Positions 45,076-53,845 are shown, counted from the stretch's first letter. The stretch: DNA of 64,000 bases from DASUPK01 sp963848955 (GCA_963848955.1 CAWKFQ010000023.1:1-64000), one strand, 5' to 3'. The notes: a model not told the origin generated them from the letters alone. A program made the numbers and translations.

Positions 45076-46249
45076 TCACGCTGCTGTCGATCTCGCTCGC
45101 GCGCGTGAATCCGCTGAGGGTCATCGTCAGGTCGAGCTCCGCCAGGAGCGAGCGGAGGACGGTTTCGACCCCGTTCTGGCCGTCGAGCGCAAGTCCCCAC
45201 AGGTAGGGGCGGCCCACGAGCACTGCGTCGGCTCCGAGCGCCAGCGCCTTGAAGACGTCCGCGCCGGAGCGGATGCCACTGTCGAGCAGCACCGTCATCC
45301 CGTCGCCGACCGCGTCGAGGATCGGGGGCAGCGCGTCGAGCGAGGCGATCGCCCCGTCGATCTGCCGGCCGCCGTGGTTCGAGACGACGATTCCGTCGAC
45401 CCCACGCTCACGTGCCTCACGGGCGTCATCAGGGTGGAGGATCCCCTTGAGAACGATCGGGAGGGAGGTCGTGCCGCGCAGCCACTCGAGTCGCTCCCAG
45501 GTGAGGCTCGGGTTCGCGAAGACCCCGAGGAAGTGCCCGACCGCCGCGCCGATGTCCTCCTCGGGCGGCTTCTCCAGCCCGGATTGGAAGACCGGATCCG
45601 AGAGGTACTGGGCGATCCCGATGCCCTCCAGGAACGGGAGGTAGGCCTGCTGGAGATCGCGGGGCTTCCAGCCGGGCAGGTAGTTGTCGACGGTGAGGAC
45701 GATGGCCGAGTAGCCGGCGGCCTCGGCTCGCCGGACCAGGCTCGCCGCGAGCTGGTCGTCGTTGGGCCAATAGAGCTGGTACCAGCGCGCCGCGTCGCCG
45801 TTCGCCACCGCCACCTCCTCCAGGGGCGTCGCCGAGGCCGTGCTCGTGATCAGCGGCAGCCCGACGGCGGCAGCGGCTCTGGCCGAGGCGAGCTCGCCTT
45901 CCTCGTGGAGCAGGGTCTGCACGCCGATCGGTGCGAGCAGGACAGGGGCCGGCATCCGCGTGCCGAGCAGCTCGACGGAGAGATCCCGCACGGAGAGGTC
46001 CTGGCGCAGGACCCGAGGGACGATCCGCCAGCGTCGAAAGGCCTCGAGGTTCGCCCGCATCGTGTCCTCCGATCCCGCGCCGCCGAAGATGTAGGCGATG
46101 GCGCGGTCGTCGAGGGATTCGCGGGCGCGCTGCTCGAGCTCGCCCCAGGCGATCGGCAGTGTCGGGCGCTCGCCGGCGAGCATCCCCTTGGCGTAGATCT
46201 CCCGGTAGTAGTCGCCGAAGGGGGGAGGGGGCGTCTCCGAGGCCGCCAT
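45062..46249 (-). CDS. FMN-dependent alpha-hydroxy acid oxidase/dehydrogenase
   Basis: A 395-residue protein from ATG 46249 (MAASETPPPPFGDYYREIYA). TIM-barrel motifs: AIAYIFGGAGSEDTMRANLE, APVLLAPIGVQTLLHEEGEL, WYQLYWPNDDQ, and the signature GIVVSNHGGRQIDGAIASLD with the catalytic His. DSGIRSGADVFKALALGADA binds FMN phosphate. It belongs to the lactate 2-monooxygenase/lactate oxidase group rather than Lld. 11 bp downstream of the sulfatase gene, same strand. Confidence 0.9.
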   Translation of the reverse strand: MAASETPPPPFGDYYREIYAKGMLAGERPTLPIAWGELEQRARESLDDRAIAYIFGGAGSEDTMRANLEAFRRWRIVPRVLRQDLSVRDLSVELLGTRMPAPVLLAPIGVQTLLHEEGELASARAAAAVGLPLITSTASATPLEEVAVANGDAARWYQLYWPNDDQLAASLVRRAEAAGYSAIVLTVDNYLPGWKPRDLQQAYLPFLEGIGIAQYLSDPVFQSGLEKPPEEDIGAAVGHFLGVFANPSLTWERLEWLRGTTSLPIVLKGILHPDDAREARERGVDGIVVSNHGGRQIDGAIASLDALPPILDAVGDGMTVLLDSGIRSGADVFKALALGADAVLVGRPYLWGLALDGQNGVETVLRSLLAELDLTMTLSGFTRASEIDSSVIRQL

Positions 46250-46260
46250 GGCCCAGGAAT

Positions 46261-47928
46261 CTACGGTGCGGGTGGGGGCGCCGGCTTCTTGCCGGTGTGC
46301 TTCTTCTTCTTGGCGAGTGGCTTCGGGGGCTTCCTGATGTCCCGGCTGCAGTCCTCGCCGCTGCACTCGACCAGAGCCTTGAGCTTCTTCAGCAGGAACT
46401 TGCGGACTGGGAAGTAGCGGGAGTCCTTGTACTTGCTCTTCAGCTCGAGCGGGTCGCGCTTCAGGTCGTAGAGCTCGCGGCTGGCGTCCGAGTACTTGAC
46501 CAGCAGGTAGCGCCCGGTCCGGATAGCGCGGTAGCGCGGGGCGACGATGGCGCGGGCGATCTGGGCGGTGTGGTCCTGGTCGAGGTTCTTGACGTACTTG
46601 CTGAAGTGGACCCGACGGTTGGCGCTCGCGGCGCTCACCGGAGTCCCGGGCTCGTTGGTCGCTCCCGGGGGCCCGGTCTCGATCAGGATCGGGCGAGTGC
46701 TCGGCAGGCTGGGATCGCGGGCGTAGGGCAGGAGCGAGCGACCGTCCTGCGGCAGGCCCGGCTGCGCATCGGCGATCTTGAGGATGGTCGAGGTGATGTC
46801 GCCGTTCCAGACGAGCGCGCGCGGCTGCCCGGCCGGGATGCCCGGTCCGCGGATCAACAGCGGGACCTGGATCGACGGCTCGTACGGCGCGAACTTGCCC
46901 TGGTGCAGTCGGTGCTGGCCCTGCATGAAGCCGTTGTCCGAGGTGAAGATCAGATACGTGTTGGCGAGCTGACCGCTGGCCGAGAGCTGGTTGACGATCC
47001 TCTCGATCGCGTCGTCCACCGAGAGCAGCGTCTCGAGCCGGTGCTGGTAGCGGGTCTGGATCTTCGCGATCAGCCCGGGACCGAACCGTGAGATCTTCCG
47101 GATCCAGCCGGGCTTGTCCTTGACGTTCTTCTCGTTGAAGTTCGGGTCGATCGGGAGCAGCGTGGTCGCGAAGGCGTTCTGGTACTTCGTCGCGGGGGTC
47201 GCCGGGTCGTGCGGAGCGAAGAACTGGACCTGCATGTAGAGCGGGTCGTTCGAGTGGTTCGTGAAGTGGGCGTCGATCCGGTCCACCGCCAGGTCCGCGT
47301 AGACGTCGGTCTGGTAGGCGTCCGGGGGGTACTGGGCGAGGACCCCGTTCTCGTCCATGGCGAAGTCGGTGTACGCGGAAGCGGGCTTGATGAACCCGTA
47401 GAACTCGCCCCGCCCGGCGCCGCCGCTGTACGGCCCCCAGCCCGGCGGGACGTAGGTCTCGTTCGTCTCCGTGCCGAACCCGTTCGGCATCTTGCCGATG
47501 TGGATCGTCCGGTAGCCCGCCTGCTGCAGCCAGACCGGCAGGTCGTTCTTGTCGTTGAACACGCCATAGCCGCCCTGTGGCGGGGTGTTGCCCATCACGT
47601 GGTGGTTGTGCGCGTACTCGCCGGTCTGGACGGTGATGCGCGACGGACAGCAGAGCGACATCGAGACGTACGCGTGCAGGAAGTTCGCTCCCTGAGCCCC
47701 GATCAGCGCCTGCGTCTTCGGCATCGCGATCAGGTCCCGCACCGTCTGGTCGTCGGTGGTGAACATGATCACGTTCGGCTTGCTGCTCGCCGCGTGCGAG
47801 CGCTCGCCGCGAACGAGCAGCACGAGCAGGGCCAGGCAGGCGATCCCGGCGAGGACAAGCGCGCCCCTGCGCAATGCGAGGACGGGCAGCAGACGAAGCC
47901 GAGGCGCAACCCGTTTCGTAACTCCCAT
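46261..47928 (-). CDS. sulfatase (formylglycine type), exported
   Basis: A 555-residue protein from ATG 47928 (MGVTKRVAPRLRLLPVLALR), with a signal-anchor helix LVLAGIACLALLVLLV. Metal ligands in NVIMFTTDDQTVRDL; formylglycine motif SLCCPSRITVQTGEYAHNHH (C-x-P-x-R); IHIGKMPNGFG; and IFTSDNGFMQGQHRL (DN metal ligands and active-site Lys/His). The C terminus is Lys/Pro-rich. It hydrolyses sulfate esters outside the membrane; the substrate is unknown. The start lies inside a long inverted repeat. Probably co-transcribed with the FMN oxidase. Confidence 0.88.
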   Translation of the reverse strand: MGVTKRVAPRLRLLPVLALRRGALVLAGIACLALLVLLVRGERSHAASSKPNVIMFTTDDQTVRDLIAMPKTQALIGAQGANFLHAYVSMSLCCPSRITVQTGEYAHNHHVMGNTPPQGGYGVFNDKNDLPVWLQQAGYRTIHIGKMPNGFGTETNETYVPPGWGPYSGGAGRGEFYGFIKPASAYTDFAMDENGVLAQYPPDAYQTDVYADLAVDRIDAHFTNHSNDPLYMQVQFFAPHDPATPATKYQNAFATTLLPIDPNFNEKNVKDKPGWIRKISRFGPGLIAKIQTRYQHRLETLLSVDDAIERIVNQLSASGQLANTYLIFTSDNGFMQGQHRLHQGKFAPYEPSIQVPLLIRGPGIPAGQPRALVWNGDITSTILKIADAQPGLPQDGRSLLPYARDPSLPSTRPILIETGPPGATNEPGTPVSAASANRRVHFSKYVKNLDQDHTAQIARAIVAPRYRAIRTGRYLLVKYSDASRELYDLKRDPLELKSKYKDSRYFPVRKFLLKKLKALVECSGEDCSRDIRKPPKPLAKKKKHTGKKPAPPPAP

Positions 47929-47983
47929 AACGACGGGGCCCGAGCGAAGTTGCGGACGCCCATCATGAAACGGGTTGCGCCTC
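47901..47983. repeat. 17-bp perfect inverted repeat spanning the sulfatase start
   Basis: GAGGCGCAACCCGTTTC at 47901-47917 and its exact reverse complement at 47967-47983, separated by 49 bp. Both arms encode K-R-V-A-P-R read outward. The spacer holds the sulfatase start codon on one strand and, on the other, ATGAAACGGG beginning a 15-codon open frame (ending HPRL). Confidence 0.75.
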
Positions 47984-48030
47984 GCTCCTCTGGGGCGCAC
48001 CCTCGCCTATAGGGTTCCTGGCAGCGAGCG

Positions 48031-49821
48031 ATGGGATTCCTCGAACCCTCACCACCGCCGTTCGACCTCGAGGAGTGGAAGGGGAAGCCGCACCTCAGCA
48101 GGCTGAAGCCGCTGGTGCAGGACTGGGGCGGGAACGGATTCGGCTCGCCGACCTTCGTCTACTTCGCCTACGCCCTCAAGCTGGTCCTGTTCAGCGCCGG
48201 GGCGCTGCTCGTGATCTCCCTGACGCCTGGGCTCGGCTCGCCCTTCGACCTCGGCGATTGGTGGACCCAGCCGATCGTGTTCGAGAAGTTCGCGGTCTGG
48301 CTGCTCCTCTGGGAGATCCTCGGCCTCGGGGCGGGCTCGATGCCGCTCAGCTTCCGCTTCAGTCCGCCGATCGGCGGGGCGCTCTACTGGCTGCGGCCGG
48401 GGACCGTGCGGCTGCCGCCGTGGCCCGACAGGGTCCCGTTCACCCGGGGGACGACGCGCACCTGGCTCGACGTCGGGCTCTACGCGGGCGTGCTGGCCGC
48501 GGGGGTCTTCCTGCTCGGCGCCTCCGGCGTGGACCGGTCCGGCGACTTCGCCGGAAAGCTGCCGCCGGCGGGCATCGCCGTGCTGCTGGGGCTACTGGGG
48601 CTCCTCGGACTCCGGGACAAGGTGTCCTTCCTGGGCGCCCGCCCCGAGATCTACTGCACGATGCTGGTCGTCGGGCTCTTCCCGGTCGAGCACTGGGTCG
48701 TCGCCTGGCAGTTCGTCTTCCTCTTCATCTGGTGGGGGGCGGCGTCCTCCAAGCTGAACAGCCACTTTCCCTTCGTCGTCTCGGCGATGATGAGCAACGC
48801 CCCGCTGATTCCGCGGTCGATCAAGCGGCGGCTGTGGCGGGACTACCCCGAGGACATGATGCCCTCGCGACTAGCCGCCGGGATAGCCCACTTCGGCACG
48901 GTCCAGGAGTTCCTCTGGCCCGCGCTCCTGGTCTTCCAGGACAACCCGACGATCAGGACGATCGCGATCGTCGGGATGATCCTCTTCCACGTCAACATCA
49001 CGGCGATGTTCCCGCTCGCGGTGCCGCTCGAGTGGAACCTGTTCATGATCTTCGGGATCCTCTTCCTCTTCGGGCACTACGGGGACACGCCGCTCTCGAC
49101 GCTCGACGACCCGCTGCTGATCGCGGTGCTCGCAGTTCCTTGCCTGCTGCTGCCGCTGATCGGCGGGAACCGCCCGGACAAGGTCTCCTTCCTGCCGTCC
49201 ATGCGCTACTACGCCGGCAACTGGGCGACCAGCGCCTGGCTCTTCAGGAGAGGGAGTGGAGCCGAGGAGAGGCTTGACACCCACATCAAGAAGCCGGCGC
49301 GGAACATCGTCGAGCAGGTCGGTGACATCTACGACCGGGAGACCGCCCTCTACCTCCTCAACAGGGGACTCGCCTTCCGGGCGATGCACTCTCACGGGAG
49401 GGCCCTGAACGCACTGCTCCCTCACGCGGTCGATGACGTGGACCGCTACGACGTGCGAGAGGGGGAGTTGATCTCGAATGTCGTCAACGGCTGGAACTTC
49501 GGGGACGCGCATTTCCACAGCGCCCAGCTGCTCGAGGCGGTTCAGGAGCGCTGCGGGTTCGACCGGGGAGACGTGCGCTTGGTCTATCTGGAGTCCGAGC
49601 CGACGATGCGAGGCCGGGGCTATCAGCACTACGAGATCTGGGACCCGGTCGACGGGCTGCTCGAGGAGGGGACGGTGGCGGTCAAGGACATGGTGACGAG
49701 CCAGCCGTGGCTCGACGAGTCCTTCGACTTTCCGGTGGTGGTCGAGGGGGGCGCCGCCGGGCGCGAGGAGCCTCTGCCGGTCGGGGGCTCGGAATCGCCT
49801 CGATACTCGCCGAGTCATTGA
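48031..49821 (+). CDS. DUF3556-like polytopic membrane protein
   Basis: A 596-residue protein. N terminus MGFLEPSPPPFDLEEWKGKP, then about ten membrane segments (ALKLVLFSAGALLVISL; ...). EHWVVAWQFVFLFIWWGAAS and IAHFGTVQEFLWPALLVFQD resemble the HTTM/vitamin-K-carboxylase-like fold. The soluble C-terminal 180 residues include NVVNGWNFGDAHFHSAQLLE and GYQHYEIWDPVDG. This matches the DUF3556 family known from mycobacteria and relatives, function unknown. Its stop overlaps the next TTG (TTGA), so the flavoprotein downstream is probably coupled. Confidence 0.8.
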   Translation: MGFLEPSPPPFDLEEWKGKPHLSRLKPLVQDWGGNGFGSPTFVYFAYALKLVLFSAGALLVISLTPGLGSPFDLGDWWTQPIVFEKFAVWLLLWEILGLGAGSMPLSFRFSPPIGGALYWLRPGTVRLPPWPDRVPFTRGTTRTWLDVGLYAGVLAAGVFLLGASGVDRSGDFAGKLPPAGIAVLLGLLGLLGLRDKVSFLGARPEIYCTMLVVGLFPVEHWVVAWQFVFLFIWWGAASSKLNSHFPFVVSAMMSNAPLIPRSIKRRLWRDYPEDMMPSRLAAGIAHFGTVQEFLWPALLVFQDNPTIRTIAIVGMILFHVNITAMFPLAVPLEWNLFMIFGILFLFGHYGDTPLSTLDDPLLIAVLAVPCLLLPLIGGNRPDKVSFLPSMRYYAGNWATSAWLFRRGSGAEERLDTHIKKPARNIVEQVGDIYDRETALYLLNRGLAFRAMHSHGRALNALLPHAVDDVDRYDVREGELISNVVNGWNFGDAHFHSAQLLEAVQERCGFDRGDVRLVYLESEPTMRGRGYQHYEIWDPVDGLLEEGTVAVKDMVTSQPWLDESFDFPVVVEGGAAGREEPLPVGGSESPRYSPSH

Positions 49822-51230
49822 GCGAGGCGATCGTCGTCGGCTCGGGGCCCAACGGCCTCGCCTGCGCCGTCGAGCTGGCGCGGAACGGCGTTCAGGTGAC
49901 CGTGCTCGAGGCGGCCGACCGCATCGGGGGCGGCACGCGGACCAGCGAGCTGACGGTGCCCGGGCTGCTGCACGACGACTGCTCCGCCACCCACCCGATG
50001 GCCGTCGGTTCGCCGTTCCTGCGGTCGCTGGAACTGGAGAGGCATGGGCTCGAATGGCTGTGGCCCGAGATCGATCTGGCGCATCCGCTGGACGACGGCA
50101 GCGCGGGGGTGATGGTGCGCTCGATCGAGGAGACCGCAGAGGGCCTGGAGGAGGACGGAGCGGCGTGGCGGCGGGTGTTCGGCTCGCCCTCGGCGCACTT
50201 CGGGGAGCTGCTCGAGGACATCCTGAAGCCGGTGCTGCACGTGCCGCGGCACCCGGTGCGGCTGGTGCGCTTCGGGTTGGCCGCCGCCGCGCCGGCCACC
50301 CTGCTCGCCCGCTCTTGGCGGACGCCGCAGGCAAGGGCGCTGTTCGGCGGGGTCGCCGCCCATGGCTTCAGTCTGATGAACCGGCCGATGAGCTCGTCGG
50401 TGGGGTGCGCGCTGATCTGCGCCTGTCACGCCTTCGGCTGGCCGGTGGCGAAGGGGGGCTCGCAGGCGATCACGGAAGCGCTGGCGTCGGTGCTTCGCGC
50501 GCACGGAGGGAAGATCGAGACGGGCATGCCGGTTTCGGACCTCTCGCAGCTTGGCGGGGCGGATGCTGTGGTCTTCGACCTCGCCCCGCGGGGGGTGGCC
50601 GAGATCGCGGGCGAGCGGCTGCCGGCGCGGGTGGCGCGGGCCTACCGGCGGTACCGGTACGGGCCGGGGGCGTTCAAGCTGGACCTCGCCGTCGAGGGCG
50701 GGGTGCCGTGGACGAACGAGGCCTGTCGCAGGGCCGGGACCGTTCACGTCATCGGCGGGTTCGACGAGATCGTGGCGGCGGAACGGGCCATCAACCGGGG
50801 TTCGATGCCGGAGCGGCCCTACGTCCTGGTCGGACAGCAGTACCTGGCAGATCCGGAGCGGTCCGAGGGCGATCTGCATCCGCTCTATGCGTACGGGCAC
50901 GTGCCGAGCGGCTATGCGGCTGGGGCGAGCGAAGCGATCCTGAGCCAGATTGAGCGGTTCGCGCCGGGATTCCGAGAGCGGATCGTGGCGAGCCACGTGG
51001 CGGGGCCGGCGGATCTCGTGGCCTACAACGCGAACTACGTCGGCGGCGACATCATCACCGGCGCCAACACCCCGGTTCAGCTTCTGTTCAGGCCGAGGAT
51101 CGCGCTCGATCCCTACAGCACCGGTGCTCCGGGCATGTACATCTGCTCTGCCGCGACTCCGCCTGGCGCTGGAGCACACGGGATGGGCGGATACAACGCG
51201 GCCCGCTCGGCGCTTCGTCACCTCGAGTAG
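49818..51230 (+). CDS. phytoene desaturase-like FAD-dependent oxidoreductase
   Basis: A 470-residue protein from TTG 49818. FAD-binding AIVVGSGPNGLACAVELARN at the N terminus, followed by EAADRIGGGTRTSELT. PVAKGGSQAITEALASVLRA is a family motif before the second FAD strand. The C terminus is GMYICSAATPPGAGAHGMGG, the conserved 'G-x-G-x-x-G' end. It belongs to the CrtI/retinol saturase-like (NAD(P)/FAD-dependent) group. No other carotenoid genes are near, so the substrate is open; coupling with the membrane protein suggests a lipid. Confidence 0.88.
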   Translation: MSEAIVVGSGPNGLACAVELARNGVQVTVLEAADRIGGGTRTSELTVPGLLHDDCSATHPMAVGSPFLRSLELERHGLEWLWPEIDLAHPLDDGSAGVMVRSIEETAEGLEEDGAAWRRVFGSPSAHFGELLEDILKPVLHVPRHPVRLVRFGLAAAAPATLLARSWRTPQARALFGGVAAHGFSLMNRPMSSSVGCALICACHAFGWPVAKGGSQAITEALASVLRAHGGKIETGMPVSDLSQLGGADAVVFDLAPRGVAEIAGERLPARVARAYRRYRYGPGAFKLDLAVEGGVPWTNEACRRAGTVHVIGGFDEIVAAERAINRGSMPERPYVLVGQQYLADPERSEGDLHPLYAYGHVPSGYAAGASEAILSQIERFAPGFRERIVASHVAGPADLVAYNANYVGGDIITGANTPVQLLFRPRIALDPYSTGAPGMYICSAATPPGAGAHGMGGYNAARSALRHLE

Positions 51231-51306
51231 CTCCGTAGTTCTCACCCACCGTGGTCCCGTACTTCGACCCGTTGCGAGGCAGGTCCGGGTGCGGGCATCC
51301 TTGGTC

Positions 51307-52095
51307 ATGGCCGACGTGAGGGGCACGGGGCCAGGGAGTGAGGGGAGCAATGCGGGGGAGCGACGGGAGAATTGGTCGCGCAGGATTGGAGAGGCCCTCG
51401 AGAAGGACCTCTTCGTCCTGCACGCACAGCGGATCGTTGACGTGGCGAGCGGGGAGACGGTGCGCCACGAGCTCTTCCTGCGAATGGTCGACGGGGAGGG
51501 GCTGACCCCCGCCGGGGAGTTCGTGCTCGCCGCCGAGGAGCTCGGCTCGATCCGGGAGGTCGACCGCTGGGTCACGGGACGGGCGATCGAGGTCGCCGCC
51601 GCCGGGCACCCGGTGGACCTCAATCTGAGCGTGCGATCGCTGGACGACCCGCTGCTCGAGCTGATCAGTCACCGGACCGAGGAGACGGGCGCCAACCCGG
51701 GCGATCTCGTGCTCGAGTTGAGCGAGGAGCAGCTGGTGGCCGAGGCCGAGGCGGGGGAGGGGTTCGTCCACGCCGTCCATGAGCTGGGTTGCCGGATCGC
51801 CCTCGACGGCTACGTCCGGGGCGGCCGCGGCTCGGTGCTGCTCAGTCGACTCCCGCTCGACTTCGTCAAGCTCGGACCGCGCTTCGTCAACGGACTCACC
51901 GGCGATGGCCGGCGGCGACGCAAGGCCCGCAACGCGGCCGCGAAGGCCCATGCGAGCGGCCAGAGGGTGATCGCGCAGGGTGTCGAGGACCTGATCACGC
52001 TCCAGCTGCTCCAAGACCTCGGCGTCGACGAGGCGCAGGGCTACGCGCTGGGTCGCCCGGAGCCGCTCGAATCGCTGAATCGGGCACCGGCCTAG
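51307..52095 (+). CDS. degenerate EAL-domain protein
   Basis: A 262-residue protein from ATG 51307 (start not supported by a strong ribosome binding site). EAL-like fold: HAQRIVDVASGETVRHELFL where EAL-L-R would be (here E-L-F-L-R), LNLSVRSLDDPLLEL, LVLELSEEQLVAEAEAGEGF, and IALDGYVRGGRGSVLLSRLP where active enzymes have DDFGTG. IAQGVEDLITLQLLQDLGVD replaces AEGVE. Several Mg-binding acids are missing (second Asp to Gly, Glu to Gln), so it probably does not hydrolyse c-di-GMP and may bind it or serve as a scaffold. Confidence 0.85.
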   Translation: MADVRGTGPGSEGSNAGERRENWSRRIGEALEKDLFVLHAQRIVDVASGETVRHELFLRMVDGEGLTPAGEFVLAAEELGSIREVDRWVTGRAIEVAAAGHPVDLNLSVRSLDDPLLELISHRTEETGANPGDLVLELSEEQLVAEAEAGEGFVHAVHELGCRIALDGYVRGGRGSVLLSRLPLDFVKLGPRFVNGLTGDGRRRRKARNAAAKAHASGQRVIAQGVEDLITLQLLQDLGVDEAQGYALGRPEPLESLNRAPA

Positions 52096-52112
52096 GCTCC
52101 TCCCCCCGGTCA

Positions 52113-52196
52113 TGCGGCTGAGAGGAGTCGAACCTCCACGTCCCGAAGGACACAGGCACCTGAAGCCTGCGCGTCTACCAGTTCCGCCACAGCCGC
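52113..52196 (-). tRNA. tRNA-Leu(CAG)
   Basis: An 84-base tRNA with a complete cloverleaf: acceptor GCGGCTG/CAGCCGC, anticodon arm CAGGC-TTCAGGT-GCCTG giving CAG, a long variable arm typical of leucine tRNA, and T-arm GAGG-TTCGACT-CCTC. CCA is not encoded. Confidence 0.95.
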
Positions 52197-52251
52197 GGGC
52201 CTGCGAAGCTTAGCCAGGGCCTGGCTACACTCACGAGCCGGTCACCTACAC

Positions 52252-52324
52252 GCCGCTATCGTCTAGGGGACTAGGACGCCGGATTCTCAGTCCGGAAACC
52301 CGGGTTCGAATCCCGGTAGCGGTG
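52252..52324 (+). tRNA. tRNA-Glu(CTC)
   Basis: A 73-base tRNA: acceptor GCCGCTA/TAGCGGT, anticodon arm CCGGA-TTCTCAG-TCCGG giving CTC, T-arm CCGGG-TTCGAAT-CCCGG. CCA is not encoded. Its 3' end coincides with the left boundary of the integrative element. Confidence 0.95.
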
Positions 52325-52332
52325 CCTCGGAA
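52320..52332 (+). other. attL-like direct repeat
   Basis: CGGTGCCTCGGAA, spanning the last five bases of tRNA-Glu and eight bases beyond. Identical to 62958-62970. Confidence 0.55.
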
Positions 52333-52353
52333 CCCGCATTCCCATGCGGGTTT
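52331..52353 (+). terminator. intrinsic terminator after tRNA-Glu
   Basis: AACCCGCAT-TCCC-ATGCGGGTT followed by TCTGCGTTT: a 9-bp stem immediately downstream of the tRNA, a good terminator candidate. Confidence 0.65.
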
Positions 52354-52449
52354 CTGCGTTTCAGGGGCGCCAATGGGACAGCGGAGGGGACAACGGGCGC
52401 CCCGCGAATGCGGTGATCTCCCGCCGTGCCCGGCCGCATGCTGGAAGGA

Positions 52450-52635
52450 ATGACGCAGCCCGCACCGGATCTAGTCAGAGTTCGCACCGCCGCCCAGCTT
52501 GTCGACGTCTCAGAGCGGACGATGCGCGACTGGATCGACCGCGGCCTGGTGACGGCCTACCAGCCAGCCGGCCCCGGTCACGCGGTCAGGGTCGACCGGG
52601 GCGAGCTGCTGCGTCGGAGCGAGGTGGAGCGATGA
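52450..52635 (+). CDS. excisionase-like HTH protein
   Basis: A 61-residue protein from ATG 52450 with CTGGAAGGA directly before it (a GTG at 52426 is an alternative). VRVRTAAQLVDVSERTMRDW followed by RGLVTAYQPAGPGHAVRVDR is an HTH_17/MerR-like wing-helix of the excisionase type. Located at the tRNA end of the element it could be the recombination directionality factor. Stop and next start overlap (ATGA). Confidence 0.75.
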   Translation: MTQPAPDLVRVRTAAQLVDVSERTMRDWIDRGLVTAYQPAGPGHAVRVDRGELLRRSEVER

Positions 52636-52976
52636 GAACACTGCCGCTCGAGACCGCCGGCGGCTTCAGTCGGCCCCTGCGGGTGATGGCGGGCGAGGGC
52701 ATGGTCGAACCCACCGAGCCGCTCGTGTTGAAGGAGAACGGGAAGACCGAGCAGCTGCTCCCCGGCCGCTATAGGTTGGCCCGCGACTACCCGGCAGTCC
52801 TCAAGAACCCGGAGTGGTTCAAGCCTTGTGATCCGAAGGACGTCGATACGTATCGACACCACCGCCGGCTGCTTGTACGCAGGGCAGCCCAGCTGGGAGG
52901 GACGACCCGGACGACCGCCGCGCCCAAGCGGTTCCAGCTGAACGAGGGACGGCGGGAGCGGTTCAAACTTCAATGA
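52632..52976 (+). CDS. element-encoded hypothetical protein
   Basis: A 114-residue protein from ATG 52632, translationally coupled to the HTH gene. Mixed composition with GKTEQLLPGRYRLARDYPAV and a basic C terminus rich in Arg and Thr. The segment KNPEWFKPCDPKDVDTYRHH has no family I recognise. Part of a run of small same-strand genes. Confidence 0.6.
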   Translation: MRTLPLETAGGFSRPLRVMAGEGMVEPTEPLVLKENGKTEQLLPGRYRLARDYPAVLKNPEWFKPCDPKDVDTYRHHRRLLVRRAAQLGGTTRTTAAPKRFQLNEGRRERFKLQ

Positions 52977-53079
52977 CCCCGGCCGGTGACTCCTCCCTGG
53001 GGAACACGGACGGCTCGCGCCGGGGGTTCTTCGGTTGCCCCCCGGCGTGGGCCGTCTGAATGTCAACTGAAAGGACGCA

Positions 53080-53499
53080 ATGGCCACCGCGACCAAGATC
53101 CAGAAAGTTGTCTGCTGGCGGAGCTTCGCCGGCAACGAGCACGCAGTTGCGAGGGGGATGACCTTCCCCGCCGACCACACGATTCCCAACAGGTACCCGG
53201 CTCACTTCGTCGACGCCGCCCTGGCTGAGTCGGAGTGGCCGCAAGAGGAGATTCCCGCCCCGCCTGAGCGGCTCACCGGCCGCTTCAAGGTGCGAATCCT
53301 GGAGGGCCCGCCTGAGCTGAGCTCGACGCCAAGGGCAACAGTCGGCACCCGCGCGCTCTATGAGGGCGACGTGGTCGAGGTCGACGCCAAGGACGCTGAG
53401 CACCTGCTCGACGTGGGCGTCGGGGAGATCCTCGAGAGCCTGCCGAAGCGACTGGCTAAGACCGCAGAAGCGATAGCTACAGGAAAGGAACCAGGCTGA
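53080..53499 (+). CDS. element-encoded hypothetical protein
   Basis: A 139-residue soluble protein (MATATKIQKVVCWRSFAGNE). VARGMTFPADHTIPNRYPAH and ALYEGDVVEVDAKDAEHLLD suggest a compact alpha/beta protein like phage head-tail accessory proteins, but no family is assigned. AAAGGACGCA precedes the ATG. Its TGA overlaps the next ATG. Confidence 0.6.
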   Translation: MATATKIQKVVCWRSFAGNEHAVARGMTFPADHTIPNRYPAHFVDAALAESEWPQEEIPAPPERLTGRFKVRILEGPPELSSTPRATVGTRALYEGDVVEVDAKDAEHLLDVGVGEILESLPKRLAKTAEAIATGKEPG

Positions 53500-53648
53500 T
53501 GACCGGAACGACCAACGTCCAGAAGACGAAAACGAACTACCACGGCACGCCACCGCCGCGGCCGGCGCCGGTCCAGCCCAAGGCGCCGTCCGTATCAACC
53601 CCCGCGATCAAGACGGTGACGGGCAAGTCGCCGAAGGGGGCGCAATGA
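53499..53648 (+). CDS. very small element protein
   Basis: A 49-residue protein MTGTTNVQKTKTNYHGTPPP with a Pro/Lys-rich remainder ending KSPKGAQ. It overlaps the stop of the upstream gene by one base and the start of the downstream gene by four. The tight coupling on both sides supports translation. Low complexity, function unknown. Confidence 0.5.
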   Translation: MTGTTNVQKTKTNYHGTPPPRPAPVQPKAPSVSTPAIKTVTGKSPKGAQ

Positions 53649-53845
53649 CCGACGCCCAAGAGCGAGAGGCGCTCGAGGTTGCCGACTTCATCCGCGCCGC
53701 GGTCGTGTACCCCGGCGTCGCGGGCCGCGCTGAGGTTAGGAAGCCATTGCTCTCGATTGCGAGCAAGGCCCTGAAGGGCTCCGAGGGGACGCCGCATGAC
53801 GAGCTTGAGATCGCTCGGGCGAACCTCGCCGCGCTGGGGGAGTGA
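53645..53845 (+). CDS. small helical element protein
   Basis: A 66-residue protein from ATG 53645 (MTDAQEREALEVADFIRAAV). Helical throughout, with LLSIASKALKGSEGTPHDEL and ARANLAALGE. Last of the left-hand run of small genes. No family recognised. Confidence 0.55.
   Translation: MTDAQEREALEVADFIRAAVVYPGVAGRAEVRKPLLSIASKALKGSEGTPHDELEIARANLAALGE

Noticed and set aside
49815..51623. Minus-strand open frame of about 600 codons
   Set aside because: Antisense to the phytoene-desaturase-like and EAL genes; Arg/Pro/His-rich composition typical of GC-driven open frames.
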